From Hyphomicrobiales bacterium (GTDB taxonomy: Bacteria; Pseudomonadota; Alphaproteobacteria; Rhizobiales; Rhizobiaceae): a stretch of 62,383 nt of DNA. Positions 8,688 through 16,169 of this stretch are shown here, piece after piece. Location of the stretch: positions 37,763 through 100,145 of the forward strand of contig UCKU01000045.1 in NCBI GenBank assembly GCA_900473185.1, written 5' to 3'. Below the pieces are notes generated by a model. It searched no databases and was not told where the DNA came from. It worked only from the letters and a program-made list of their open reading frames with translations. The first letter of the stretch is position 1, and the number at the start of each line of letters is the position of its first letter. A program made the position numbers and the translations under genes.

Positions 8688-9674
8688 TCAGAAGTTGAAC
8701 CTGTCGACGTTGTCAGCAGTAAAGACGGCCGGCGGTCCCAGCAGCAGAATACCCTTCTTGGCGTCGTAGGAGACCGGCTGATCGAAGCTCGGGACCATGT
8801 TCTCAGCCTCGAAAGGCTTGCCGTCGACAAGCTGCTTGCCGGCCCAGACCGTCAGATAGCCGAGCTTTTCCGGATCCCAGAGGACGGTAAAGCCGAATGC
8901 ACCGCTCTTCAGGTAGCTGCGGGCGGTATTCGGGCTGCAATATCCGGTGCCGATGACGGAACCGATCTTGCCGGCCGTCTCGATTGCCTGGGCAACGCCG
9001 GGGCAGGTCGAAGAGGCAACGCCGATGATCGCCTTCAGATCGGGATTTGCCGTCATCATGTCGCCGGCGATCTGGGCAGCACGTTCGGCGGTTCCGCCGG
9101 CATATTGCGGCGCCAGAAGCGTCAGCTTCGGATATTTGGTCTTGGCTTCCTCCTGCATGAAGCCGATCCATGCATTCAGGTTCGATGCCGTCGCCTCGCC
9201 GGAAACGATGCCGATCTTGGCATCCGGCCCGACCCGCTTCACCAGCTCGTCGATGATCGTGTCACCAAGACCCTCGTCGGTTGCCTGGGCGACATAGACG
9301 GCACGGCCGCTATCGGGTGCGTCGCTGTCGCTGGTGAAGAGCTTGATCTTCTTCGCTTCGGCCGCCGTGACGACAGGGGCGATGCTCGAGGCATCGAGCA
9401 CGCTGACGGAAATGGCATTGACGCCCTTGTCGATCAGGCTCTGGACGATCTGCAGCTGATCGACCGGATTGGTGTCGACAGGGCCGGTATAGACGAAGTC
9501 GACGCCGAGATCCTTGGCGGCGCGATTTCCGCCATCCTGCATGGCGTTGAAATAGGGAATGCCGACAAGCTGGGGCACGAATGCGACCTTTGGCTTGTCC
9601 GCGGCAAAGGCGGCAGTTGCGGTGACGAGCGTGAAGGCTGAAATCGTCAGCGCCTTGGTGATACGATTGAACAT
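8688..9674 (-). CDS. Periplasmic sugar-binding protein, LsrB/RhaS-like
   Basis: A 328-aa exported binding protein with a signal peptide ending TATAAFA. The whole fold tracks LsrB/RhaS: PKVAFVPQLVGIPYFNAM, TSDSDAPDSGRAVYV, GVASSTCPGVAQAIE, and a C-terminus VFTADNVDRFNF that parallels LsrB. The residues that hold autoinducer-2 in LsrB are mostly changed: Gln replaces Lys in the first strand and Ser-Asn replaces Asp-Gln in the TASNLNAW loop, while the Asp in SDSD remains. An ordinary sugar or glycoside ligand is therefore more likely than AI-2. AGAGGATC precedes the start. Confidence 0.87.
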   Translation of the reverse strand: MFNRITKALTISAFTLVTATAAFAADKPKVAFVPQLVGIPYFNAMQDGGNRAAKDLGVDFVYTGPVDTNPVDQLQIVQSLIDKGVNAISVSVLDASSIAPVVTAAEAKKIKLFTSDSDAPDSGRAVYVAQATDEGLGDTIIDELVKRVGPDAKIGIVSGEATASNLNAWIGFMQEEAKTKYPKLTLLAPQYAGGTAERAAQIAGDMMTANPDLKAIIGVASSTCPGVAQAIETAGKIGSVIGTGYCSPNTARSYLKSGAFGFTVLWDPEKLGYLTVWAGKQLVDGKPFEAENMVPSFDQPVSYDAKKGILLLGPPAVFTADNVDRFNF

Positions 9675-9707
9675 GGTTTCTGATCCTCTGGAAGTGACGC
9701 GCATTTT

Positions 9708-10478
9708 TTAGTTTGTTTTTTCAAGCGCCCGCACGTCGGGATGGGCGCCTGTTATGAGGGAGACGATCTCTTCGGGATGGGTGGCATCGCGTCGGCGTTC
9801 CGCGACCTTGCGGCCTCTACGGAAGACCACCATGCGGTCAGCGACTTCGAAGACATCGGAAATATTGTGGCTAATGATGACAACGGCGCAGCCGCGTTCG
9901 GCGAGCTTGCGCGTCAGCGACAGCACCTTTCGGGTTTCGGCCACGGCAAGTGCAGCCGTCGGCTCGTCCATGATGACCAGCTTGGCGTTGAGGTTCAGCG
10001 CCCGGCAGATGGCAACCGCCTGGCGCTGCCCGCCCGACAGACTACCGACGGCAGCATTCGGATCGGAAATATGCGCATCCAATTCATCGATCAGATTGTC
10101 GACGCGCTGGCGCATCTCCCGGCGACGCAGAAAGGGAATGCCGAGCACGGACCGCTTCAGCTCCCGTCCCAGAAAGACGTTCTCGGCAATCGAAAGATTT
10201 TCCGAAAGGGCGAGCTCCTGGAAAATCGTTGCGATGCCAGCCGTGGCGGCGTCCTTCGGCGAGGAGAAGCTGACGGGGTTTCCCTCGATCAGCAGTTCGC
10301 CGCTGGTCGGCGCATGGGCACCGGCCAGCACCTTGACGAAGGTCGACTTGCCGGCGCCGTTGTCGCCGAGCAGTGCCAGCACCTCGCCCGCGTGGATATC
10401 CACGTTGACATCAGCCAGAGCAGTCAGTCCGCCGAAGCGCTTGCCTATACCGGCGGCTCTGAGGAGAGGATCTGTCAT
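9708..10478 (-). CDS. Sugar ABC importer ATP-binding protein (single domain)
   Basis: A 256-aa ATPase energising the importer. Walker A is GDNGAGKS (near residue 38), the Q-loop is IFQELAL, the signature is LSGGQRQ, Walker B is LVIMDEP, and the switch is ISHN (His to Asn follows as SHNISD). Many CUT2 importers use a double-length RbsA ATPase; this one has a single nucleotide-binding domain, as in FrcA, so it presumably works as a homodimer. It lies 33 bases upstream of the binding-protein gene. Confidence 0.92.
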   Translation of the reverse strand: MTDPLLRAAGIGKRFGGLTALADVNVDIHAGEVLALLGDNGAGKSTFVKVLAGAHAPTSGELLIEGNPVSFSSPKDAATAGIATIFQELALSENLSIAENVFLGRELKRSVLGIPFLRRREMRQRVDNLIDELDAHISDPNAAVGSLSGGQRQAVAICRALNLNAKLVIMDEPTAALAVAETRKVLSLTRKLAERGCAVVIISHNISDVFEVADRMVVFRRGRKVAERRRDATHPEEIVSLITGAHPDVRALEKTN

Positions 10479-10500
10479 GTCGGGGTGCTCCTTTGATCAG

Positions 10501-11271
10501 CTAGATCGACTTCACGGCCCAGCGCAGGATATTGAGCCAAAGCGTCGCGTATCCCGGCCAACCGACGAAGCTGTTCGGCAGCCAATGCGGCCCGATGTCG
10601 GATGTCCATGCGACCGTGCGGCCTGCGCCGTGAGAACCCGTGACCAGCAGCGGGTGCGAACCTTCGTCCTGCGGCAAGGTTGCCAGCACCTCGACGTCGG
10701 CGTTGTCCTTGGCGACGACCTCGTTCGCGCCCAGCAATAGCGGCCATTCGCCATCAACGCCGGAAAGGATGGGATGCGACTTGGCCGTCACGACGGCCTT
10801 GAAGCCTTCGGGCACTTCCAGCCGATCGTCATAGGAAAGGCAGGTGACGGGAAGCGCCTCTTCGACCGGCGTACGGCGCCAGCGCGCCTTGCCGTCGATT
10901 CCCTGGAAGGAGAAATAACCGCCCGCCATGATCAGACCGCCGCCATTCTTCGTCCATTCGCGGATGAGCTTCAGTCGATTGGGGACCGGCTTGCCGTTCA
11001 GCCAGACATCCGGCGGCAGCAGCAGCGAATTGGCGCCGATATCCGAAAGGATGATCGCGTCATAGGATGTCAGGCCATCCATTGTGTAGGGAAATTTCTC
11101 GACAGCCTCATGCGCTGGCATATAGTCTATTTCGAATTCGCTTCCCTTTAGAGCCGCGACGAGCGGCTCGGCACCGAGATGGAAGGTGACGCTGCCGAAC
11201 TGGTCGAAACCCTTGTAATGGGTCGCGGAACTCACCCAACTCTCGCCAACCAGCAGCACTTTCTTCGTCAT
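10501..11271 (-). CDS. GATase1-like protein (DUF1355/PF07090 type)
   Basis: A 256-aa soluble protein with a class-I glutamine-amidotransferase-like fold: KKVLLVGESWVSSATHYKGF at the start, YDAIILSDIGANSLLLPP, and NGGGLIMAGGYFSFQGIDGK in the place of the amidotransferase elbow. A nucleophile Cys is not evident (the elbow reads MAGGYFSF), so it is probably not a glutaminase. Members are found beside sugar ABC importers and are often annotated only as cytoplasmic proteins. It may be a sugar-binding or hydrolytic helper for the imported compound. It sits between the regulator-kinase and the ATPase gene with gaps of 42 and 22 bases. Confidence 0.75.
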   Translation of the reverse strand: MTKKVLLVGESWVSSATHYKGFDQFGSVTFHLGAEPLVAALKGSEFEIDYMPAHEAVEKFPYTMDGLTSYDAIILSDIGANSLLLPPDVWLNGKPVPNRLKLIREWTKNGGGLIMAGGYFSFQGIDGKARWRRTPVEEALPVTCLSYDDRLEVPEGFKAVVTAKSHPILSGVDGEWPLLLGANEVVAKDNADVEVLATLPQDEGSHPLLVTGSHGAGRTVAWTSDIGPHWLPNSFVGWPGYATLWLNILRWAVKSI

Positions 11272-11313
11272 GAACCTCTCCTTGTCCTTCAGTAGTCCGG
11301 GGTAAACCCCGAC

Positions 11314-12495
11314 TCAGATCGCCCGGCGCACTTCGACGGCGGACAGCAATTCTCTCAATTGAGCGGCATTGGCCGTGTGGCCCTGCGCGCCTTCAGCAGT
11401 CGTCGTCAGGCTGGCGCCGATGGCTGCATGCCGCGCGGCGTCCTCCAGAGAAGCGCCATGCAGCCAGAGGCTCAGGAAGACACCAGCAAAGGCGTCGCCC
11501 GCACCGGTTGCGTCGACGCGATCGACCGGCAGCGCAGGCACTTCGATCTGGGTACCGCTACCCTTTCGAAAGACAACGGCGCCGAATTCGCCGAGCGTCA
11601 GCACGATGTCGCCGCGTGGCTTGATGCGCGAAAAGACTCGTCGGGCTTCCTCGATCATCGAAGCGAGCGGGGTGCGGATGTTGAAGATCTCGCGTAGCGT
11701 CTCGTCGTTGACGAAGGTCAGGTCGATGCGCCCGACGAGGTCGGCAAACGCCTCAGGGGTGCGCGACCCCTCGGGCAGTCCGGCTGTATGCAGGCTGACA
11801 CGCCAACCGGCGTCACGGAAACGCTGGATCGACGGGATCATGCGCTCGTAGTGAAATCCTTCGATATGAAGGCAGGAGGCAACTTGCGGCGTCTCGACAT
11901 CCATATTGGCGGTCAGGTCGATTTCGCTGAGTTCGAAGGTCTCGTGAATGATCGTGCGGCTGCCGTTGCCCTCGATGATGACGATCGCGCGCGGCAGGCG
12001 GTTGTTGATCGGTCGGCGGATCGGCAGCACGTTGACACCACGCGCCATCAGTTCGGCCAATGCCCATTCGCTGTCACCATCGTCGCCGACAGCGGTCGCG
12101 AGATCGACCTGCAGGGAATAATCGTCGCCGACACCGGCGGCGGCCACCGCAAGATTGGCAGCCGGGCCGCCGAGAGCCTTCTCGATATGGCGGGCGGCCA
12201 CCCGGTCGTCGCGATGCGGTAGAACAGGCACCCTGCATAGATAGTCTACACATATGTGTCCGACGACCAAAAGCCTTGGCAATGAGCGCGTTGACTCCAT
12301 CCTCTCGGCAACACGAAGAGGTAAGGCTCTCGCGAAAAGACTTGGTCTGTAAGCTAGCTTTTGAATTGCTTGCTGGATCTTCTCACCGGTTTCCGGTCGG
12401 ACGGGGACGTTGCCATTGAGAAAATTCGAGACGGTGCCGACAGATACGCCCGCGGCACGAGCAACATCACTTATCGTAGGGCGACCATTCCGCAT
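11314..12495 (-). CDS. LacI-type DNA-binding domain fused to PfkB sugar kinase
   Basis: One 393-aa protein. Residues 1-60 are a LacI headpiece: ISDVARAAGVSVGTVSNFLN, then VRPETGEKIQQAIQKLAYRP and a hinge-like FARAL. Residues 73-393 are a PfkB/ribokinase-family kinase with the first signature around GGPAANLAVAAAGVG and the second, DATGAGDAFAG, at 328-338 with catalytic Asp334. The periplasmic-binding-like effector domain of ordinary LacI proteins is absent. The kinase may both phosphorylate the imported sugar and sense it to control DNA binding (inference). It is the first gene of the operon, and TTGAAGCGTTTCAA lies 16 bases upstream of its ATG. GGAAAG precedes the start at 8 bases. Confidence 0.85.
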   Translation of the reverse strand: MRNGRPTISDVARAAGVSVGTVSNFLNGNVPVRPETGEKIQQAIQKLAYRPSLFARALPLRVAERMESTRSLPRLLVVGHICVDYLCRVPVLPHRDDRVAARHIEKALGGPAANLAVAAAGVGDDYSLQVDLATAVGDDGDSEWALAELMARGVNVLPIRRPINNRLPRAIVIIEGNGSRTIIHETFELSEIDLTANMDVETPQVASCLHIEGFHYERMIPSIQRFRDAGWRVSLHTAGLPEGSRTPEAFADLVGRIDLTFVNDETLREIFNIRTPLASMIEEARRVFSRIKPRGDIVLTLGEFGAVVFRKGSGTQIEVPALPVDRVDATGAGDAFAGVFLSLWLHGASLEDAARHAAIGASLTTTAEGAQGHTANAAQLRELLSAVEVRRAI

Positions 12496-12510
12496 ACCAG
12501 CTACTTTCCA

Positions 12511-12524
12511 TTGAAGCGTTTCAA
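12511..12524. promoter_or_regulatory. LacI-type operator candidate
   Basis: TTGAAGCGTTTCAA is a 14-bp dyad with a central CG and one mismatched pair, the classic shape of a LacI-family operator. It sits 16 bases in front of the start of the LacI-PfkB fusion gene. That position fits auto-repression of the whole 5.4-12.5 kb operon. Confidence 0.65.
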
Positions 12525-12640
12525 CGGTACAAGCAGCGTCGGCAAACCGTCAAAAGAATAGTATACTACATGTTCTCGATGGTAGGATTCCCATTGCTGC
12601 AAAAGCTGCTGCGCGGGTATTTCGTTCTACCCGAGTTAGT

Positions 12641-12659
12641 GATTGAAATCATTTCAATC
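12641..12659. promoter_or_regulatory. Second upstream palindrome
   Basis: GATTGAAATCATTTCAATC is a perfect 19-bp palindrome (9-base arms around one base). It shares the TTGAA/TTCAA half-sites of the operator at 12511, and the two centres are about 132 bp apart, so the pair could support a DNA loop. The odd-length centre differs from the usual even LacI site. Confidence 0.45.
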
Positions 12660-12733
12660 GGGACTATTCTTGGCGCCCAGGGAAAACGCAATTCGAGCTT
12701 CCAGGGATTCAAAAGCGTGGGCTGAAACACAAC

Positions 12734-12762
12734 GGGCGCTCGACCTGATTTAGGGAGCGCCC
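12734..12762. repeat. Inverted repeat, stem-loop
   Basis: GGGCGCTC (12734-12741) pairs with GAGCGCCC (12755-12762), and the arms continue imperfectly through CAACAC/GTGTTG. No T-run follows on either strand. It lies in a 500-bp gap between the operon promoter and the DUF982 gene, which otherwise holds only the two palindromes and AT-rich DNA. Confidence 0.4.
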
Positions 12763-13001
12763 GCGTGTTGCGACTGACGGCAAAAGCCGAACGATCGGCA
12801 GGCCATCAACATGGCGTGTGAGCTACTCCCTCTCTGCTTCAATGACAACTGCCGTTTTTGCAATACGGCTATGCAGCCTTCTCTTCGGCCGAGGCTATCA
12901 ACAATAGAGGGCTCTCAGTACGTTAACGCTATTTTAACTATGTGAAATACAGCCGCGGCATCGTCGTGTATGAATCTATTGTCAATGGAATGGGTGAAGG
13001 C

Positions 13002-13331
13002 ATGGCGACGAATAGATATTCGGCCTTTGCGCCGATCGGCCTCAATTTCCATAACAAACAGCCGCGAACGGTCATCCGCAATGTCACCGACGCGGCGCGC
13101 GTTCTCATCCAGGATTGGCCGCTCGACGATGGCGAGGACTACGTCATCGCCGTCAAGGCCTGCGCTGATGCTCTCATTGGGGAGACAAGCCCAGAGGAGC
13201 TTCGGCAAGCGCTTCTGCGGGCCGCGAACGAGGCCGGCATTTCCGCCCTCTCCCTTGTCCAGGACGAGCTTTGCGAGACGGGTGCGTCGAGCCAGGTCGG
13301 TCCTTGCGCGGCCAGTGAAGCCGCAATCTAA
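13002..13331 (+). CDS. DUF982-domain protein
   Basis: A small soluble protein, 109 aa from the ATG at 13002. The DUF982 core is visible: PRTVIRNVTDAARVLIQDWP, then DGEDYVIAVKACADALIGET and a helix ELRQALLRAANEAGIS. This family is nearly restricted to rhizobia and relatives, is often multi-copy on plasmids, and has no known function. The start is uncertain: an ATG at 12990 and one at 12942 are also in frame and none has a strong ribosome site. The Cys-containing tail after residue 85 is not conserved-looking. Confidence 0.7.
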   Translation: MATNRYSAFAPIGLNFHNKQPRTVIRNVTDAARVLIQDWPLDDGEDYVIAVKACADALIGETSPEELRQALLRAANEAGISALSLVQDELCETGASSQVGPCAASEAAI

Positions 13332-13344
13332 TACCTTTCAAGCA

Positions 13345-13562
13345 ACCGCGTTGATGCCGTGGTTGAGATTTCCAGGCGATCGGGGTCGATTTCACGTAGC
13401 CGCGGCGCGTTCCACTAACCGCTCCGCCGTCGGCGAAGATCTCGACGATGCCGAAGTCATGAAACAGACGAAGGTCTTTCGCCTCGCCGAGCTCCGCCAC
13501 ATAGTGGATTGAGCCGTCGTCTTGGGCGAGGCGAATCGAAAGGATGCCGTCGGCGACGCTCT
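13345..13562 (-). pseudogene. GH32 (invertase/levanase) C-terminal remnant
   Basis: The minus strand reads ILSIRLAQDDGSIHYVAELG and then LRLFHDFGIVEIFADGGA followed by GTRRGYV. This is the C-terminal beta-sandwich of GH32 sucrose/fructan hydrolases (the FHDFGIVEIFADGG strand is diagnostic). The catalytic five-blade propeller is absent. At about 13562 it runs directly into a fragment of another gene, so the locus is a deletion or recombination scar. Confidence 0.65.
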
Positions 13563-13712
13563 TGTGTCGTTACCAGGAATGCGGGACCGCGGCGGCCGAA
13601 AGCCCCGACTAGTACCGTGCGAATGTCGCTATGGATCTGGTCAAAGTTCAAAGCTTCTGGCGGTGTCCAATAAGTGCCAGTCGGATCCTCATATGGCGCC
13701 TCTTCGCATGTG
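13563..13712 (-). pseudogene. Duplicated fragment of the 362-769 gene
   Basis: About 145 bases match 599-745 with roughly 12 differences, in the same orientation. The encoded piece, FDQIHSDIRTVLVGAFGRRG followed by PAFLVTT, corresponds to residues about 20-50 of the hypothetical protein at 362-769. The frame is lost where the GH32 scrap begins. It marks a duplication followed by truncation. Confidence 0.75.
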
Positions 13713-13719
13713 AACGGCC

Positions 13720-14133
13720 TTACCAGCCATAGCTGAAGGTAGCGCCACTGCCGTTATCCCCATCTTGCACCACGTCGGTTTCCGTATTTCGCCCATACTG
13801 AAAAATGCCGTAGGCATTGTTGTTGCCGTTCTGCCGCAAGGTCGCGGAATGACCATCGCCCCGCTGCTGGATTAAGCCGAGATTGCCTCGGCCAGCCTGG
13901 GCGATGCCAGCCACGTTACCCCGCCCCAGCTGCCGGATGTCGGCGTCTTTCAGACCGCGATAGAGCGAATAGACGCGCAACCCGGTTGAGAAAAGACCCG
14001 CATCCTTAGCATTGTCCGGCGCAAGGTTGAACGAGATCCGGCCGCCGGCGTAGGCCGGCACAGACAAGGCTACTTGCCCTAGGCTCCCGGCAAGAAGAGT
14101 GACGGTAAGGATCTTAAATACATTGCGGGTCAT
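13720..14133 (-). CDS. Curlin-repeat amyloid subunit (CsgB/CsgA-like)
   Basis: A 137-aa secreted protein. The signal peptide ends SVPAYA. The mature part carries curlin repeats of the form x-I-x-Q-x-G-x-x-N: DIRQLGRGNVAGIAQAGRGN, LGLIQQRGDGHSATLRQNGN, AYGIFQYGRN and TDVVQDGDNG. This is the alternating Gln/Asn pattern that stacks into amyloid. The first 40 mature residues lack repeats. The start at 14133 has GGAG six bases upstream; the ATG 12 bases earlier contains that site. A terminator separates it from csgH, so it has its own promoter. Whether it is nucleator or major subunit is not decidable here. Confidence 0.82.
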   Translation of the reverse strand: MTRNVFKILTVTLLAGSLGQVALSVPAYAGGRISFNLAPDNAKDAGLFSTGLRVYSLYRGLKDADIRQLGRGNVAGIAQAGRGNLGLIQQRGDGHSATLRQNGNNNAYGIFQYGRNTETDVVQDGDNGSGATFSYGW

Positions 14134-14248
14134 CCTGATCTCCATTTGCGGCTGCCTTAGCCGATGATCAACTTTCGCATCTCGCAGCTGAACCCATTCG
14201 GAATTGCCCGTTCAGTTGTCGTTCAGTCGTTTCAGCCTGATCGAAAGC

Positions 14249-14277
14249 AAAAGGGCGCCGGAAGCCGGCGCCCTTTT
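14249..14277. terminator. Bidirectional rho-independent terminator
   Basis: AAAAGGGCGCCGG (14249-14261) pairs perfectly with CCGGCGCCCTTTT (14265-14277) around a 3-base loop, with T-runs on either strand. It lies 28 bases past the csgH stop and ends the csgA-csgH transcript. Confidence 0.9.
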
Positions 14278-14305
14278 TAGGGGACTTACAGACTGGGGAG
14301 GCCGA

Positions 14306-14704
14306 TTAGTTGCCGCCGATCTGCTTCGTGCAGCTGAAACTCTTGTCTCCGATCATGACATCCAGAGTGGCTTTGTAGTCGGTCCCTTTGGAGTCGAGCG
14401 AGACGGAGCTGAGGATTGCCGCATGTCCCGCTATGGCATCAAAATCGCCACTTTGATTGATCGTGGAGCTTCCACTTTCTCCTGATTTCTCGACATGGAA
14501 GGTGTAAGTTCCGGCGGCATGCTTGTCGGCGTGGACGAGCGCATCCAGTCTGACCATACCTGCTCCAGGCGTTGCTTTGATTTCGCAAAGTTGCGCCTCG
14601 TCAGATTGGTTGGCAGTCGTCATGGCCGCAACGGCGCCGACGGGAAGCAGGACCAGCGCAAGAATGGACATCAGGCGGCGTGGATGTTTGATGCTATTTG
14701 GCAT
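14306..14704 (-). CDS. csgH: Curli assembly chaperone/inhibitor CsgH
   Basis: A 132-aa exported protein. The signal peptide is within residues 1-28. The mature domain matches the alphaproteobacterial CsgH fold, a small beta-sandwich that holds curlin subunits unfolded in the periplasm: LCEIKATPGAGMVRLDALVH, GTYTFHVEKSGESGSSTINQ, SGDFDA, and a closing strand KSFSCTKQ. A Cys pair could form a disulfide. It lies 65 bases downstream of the csgA-like gene and upstream of the second curlin gene. The other curli factors (csgG, csgE, csgF, csgD) are not in the window. Confidence 0.8.
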   Translation of the reverse strand: MPNSIKHPRRLMSILALVLLPVGAVAAMTTANQSDEAQLCEIKATPGAGMVRLDALVHADKHAAGTYTFHVEKSGESGSSTINQSGDFDAIAGHAAILSSVSLDSKGTDYKATLDVMIGDKSFSCTKQIGGN

Positions 14705-14769
14705 GGGTCGTCTCCCCCAAATGGTCTGCCGTTGCGATCTTGACCTTTTTCACGTCATCCCGCAGCTGC

Positions 14770-15207
14770 TTACGGACAGGCCTGGACGAAGGCCGCGACA
14801 TTGCCGTTGCCGCCCTGGCTCACATTGGCGTTGCAGCCGTGGCCGACCTGGACGCCAGCCGCGATGTTGCCATTGCCGTCCTGGGTAAGGATCGTCGTGT
14901 GGTTGGAGCCAAATTGGCCGATGCCGGCTACGTTGCGGTCGCCGTTCTGGTAGGTGGCGCCATAATTGTCATTGCCTTCCTGACCGACAGCCGAAAGGTT
15001 ATGACGACCATATTGACGGCCGACAATCCGGTTGTAGCCACCGTTCTGGTAGGTTCTGATCCGGTTTCCGTACCCTTCCTGCGCGCCACCGGCGGAGTTC
15101 GACCAGCCATATTGTTCAATGCGCACATCGTTTGCCACGGCGGGGGCTGCGGCGGTGAGGCCAACGAGAGCGACGAGTGCTGTTGCAATGAAAGGCGTGC
15201 GGATCAT
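14770..15207 (-). CDS. csgA: Curlin major-subunit-like amyloid protein
   Basis: A 145-aa secreted protein with a signal peptide ending APAVA. The mature chain is almost all curlin repeats: VRIEQYGWSNSAGGAQEGYG, RIRTYQNGGYNRIVGRQYGR, LSAVGQEGNDNYGATYQNGD, VAGIGQFGSNHTTILTQDGN and IAAGVQVG. The last repeat is unusual: CNANVSQGGNGNVAAFVQAC ends two residues from the C-terminus with paired cysteines, which may lock the terminal strand. The start is preceded by GAGGAGACACAGTC. It is first in the csgA-csgH transcript; exported subunits would form extracellular fibres for attachment. Confidence 0.85.
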   Translation of the reverse strand: MIRTPFIATALVALVGLTAAAPAVANDVRIEQYGWSNSAGGAQEGYGNRIRTYQNGGYNRIVGRQYGRHNLSAVGQEGNDNYGATYQNGDRNVAGIGQFGSNHTTILTQDGNGNIAAGVQVGHGCNANVSQGGNGNVAAFVQACP

Positions 15208-15335
15208 GACTGTGTCTCCTCAGGCGGATAGGACCGCGGTTGAACGTCTTCCTTTTAGAAGCCGTCGTTGGAACCGATGCTGAAGGCACCATTCAGCCGG
15301 GGTTCATTCGCTGCGATCGGTACCCGCCTCCTCGT

Positions 15336-15668
15336 TTAAGGCCCATCAAAACTGGCCAGGCGCTCGCGCACAATCTCCCGCATCTGCGCCGCCCGTTCGG
15401 CGCCGATAGACGCGTCTGTCAGCGGCGGCGGCAGAGCGAGAGCGTCCAGGCCACGCGCAAGCGCTGCTGCCAGTTCATCCATGGCGGTATCCGCAGCCGC
15501 CGCCGGAATACCTGCCGTCGCCGCAAAACGCCTGAAATCTGCTCTCTTGAGCCGTTCATCCTTGCCGCCGATTTTGAGCGCCATATGGTCACTCTGCAGG
15601 TTCGGGAACACCCGCGTTGTGACCGCATCGTAGAGCGGCGCCATACGGACGGAGCTAAAATCGCTCCT
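15336..15668 (-). pseudogene. HipA-type toxin kinase, C-terminal remnant
   Basis: The minus strand encodes SVRMAPLYDAVTTRVFP and then DHMALKIGGKDERLKRADF with RRFAATAGI. This is the C-terminal lobe of HipA-family Ser/Thr kinases (the APLYDAVTT and MALKIGGK motifs follow the catalytic loop). The kinase ATP-binding half and any hipB partner are missing. The reading frame breaks at about 15668 where a LysR tail begins on the opposite strand. Confidence 0.7.
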
Positions 15669-15674
15669 CTGTGG

Positions 15675-16112
15675 CTCCGCGATTTACGCTTCTTCTCGAT
15701 TGCCCATGAACGTTATTTGTTGGCGGTGGCCAAGGAGAGCCCGTTGTCCTTGAAGAGCGAGATCGATATCGCGGATCTGCGCTCTGAGAAGATCATCTCG
15801 TTTTCCCGGCAGAACCTCTCCTACAGCGAGAGGTATTTCGCGGAAAAATTCGAGGAGCACGATCTGACCGGCAATATCGCCTATACATGCGACGACACCT
15901 TTTCGCTGGTATCACTCGTCTCGGCCGGTCTTGGCATCGGCTTCGTGCCGGAATGGACGCAGGATCTGCCGAACCGCGGTTTTGAGCTGAAGAAGGTGAA
16001 GGGGATCGATGTCAAGATCGGTCTCGGTGTGGCCTGGAACCGCGAAGATCCGACGGCCGCTCGCGACGACATCATCGAAATCGCCAGATCGCTGGCGCGG
16101 CCGGGCAGGTGA
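15675..16112 (+). pseudogene. LysR-family regulator, C-terminal remnant
   Basis: The plus strand encodes the second half of a LysR effector domain: ERYLLAVAKESPLSLKSEID, DLRSEKIISF, CDDTFSLVSLVSAGLGIGFV and PEWTQDLPNRGFELKKV. The winged-helix DNA-binding domain and the first half of the effector domain are gone, replaced by the HipA scrap. A long frame continues upstream to 15240 but with no LysR likeness there. Confidence 0.7.
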
Positions 16113-16169
16113 GGAGAGGGCAAGCGCTTTCAGTCGATTGCGGTGCCGCGAAGGCGGCAAATGATACAC

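Noticed and set aside
8688..9674. Naming the binding protein LsrB (autoinducer-2 receptor)
   Set aside because: The overall fold matches, but the first-strand Lys and the Asp-Gln pair that hold AI-2 are replaced, and no lsrF/lsrG/lsrK-type genes are present.
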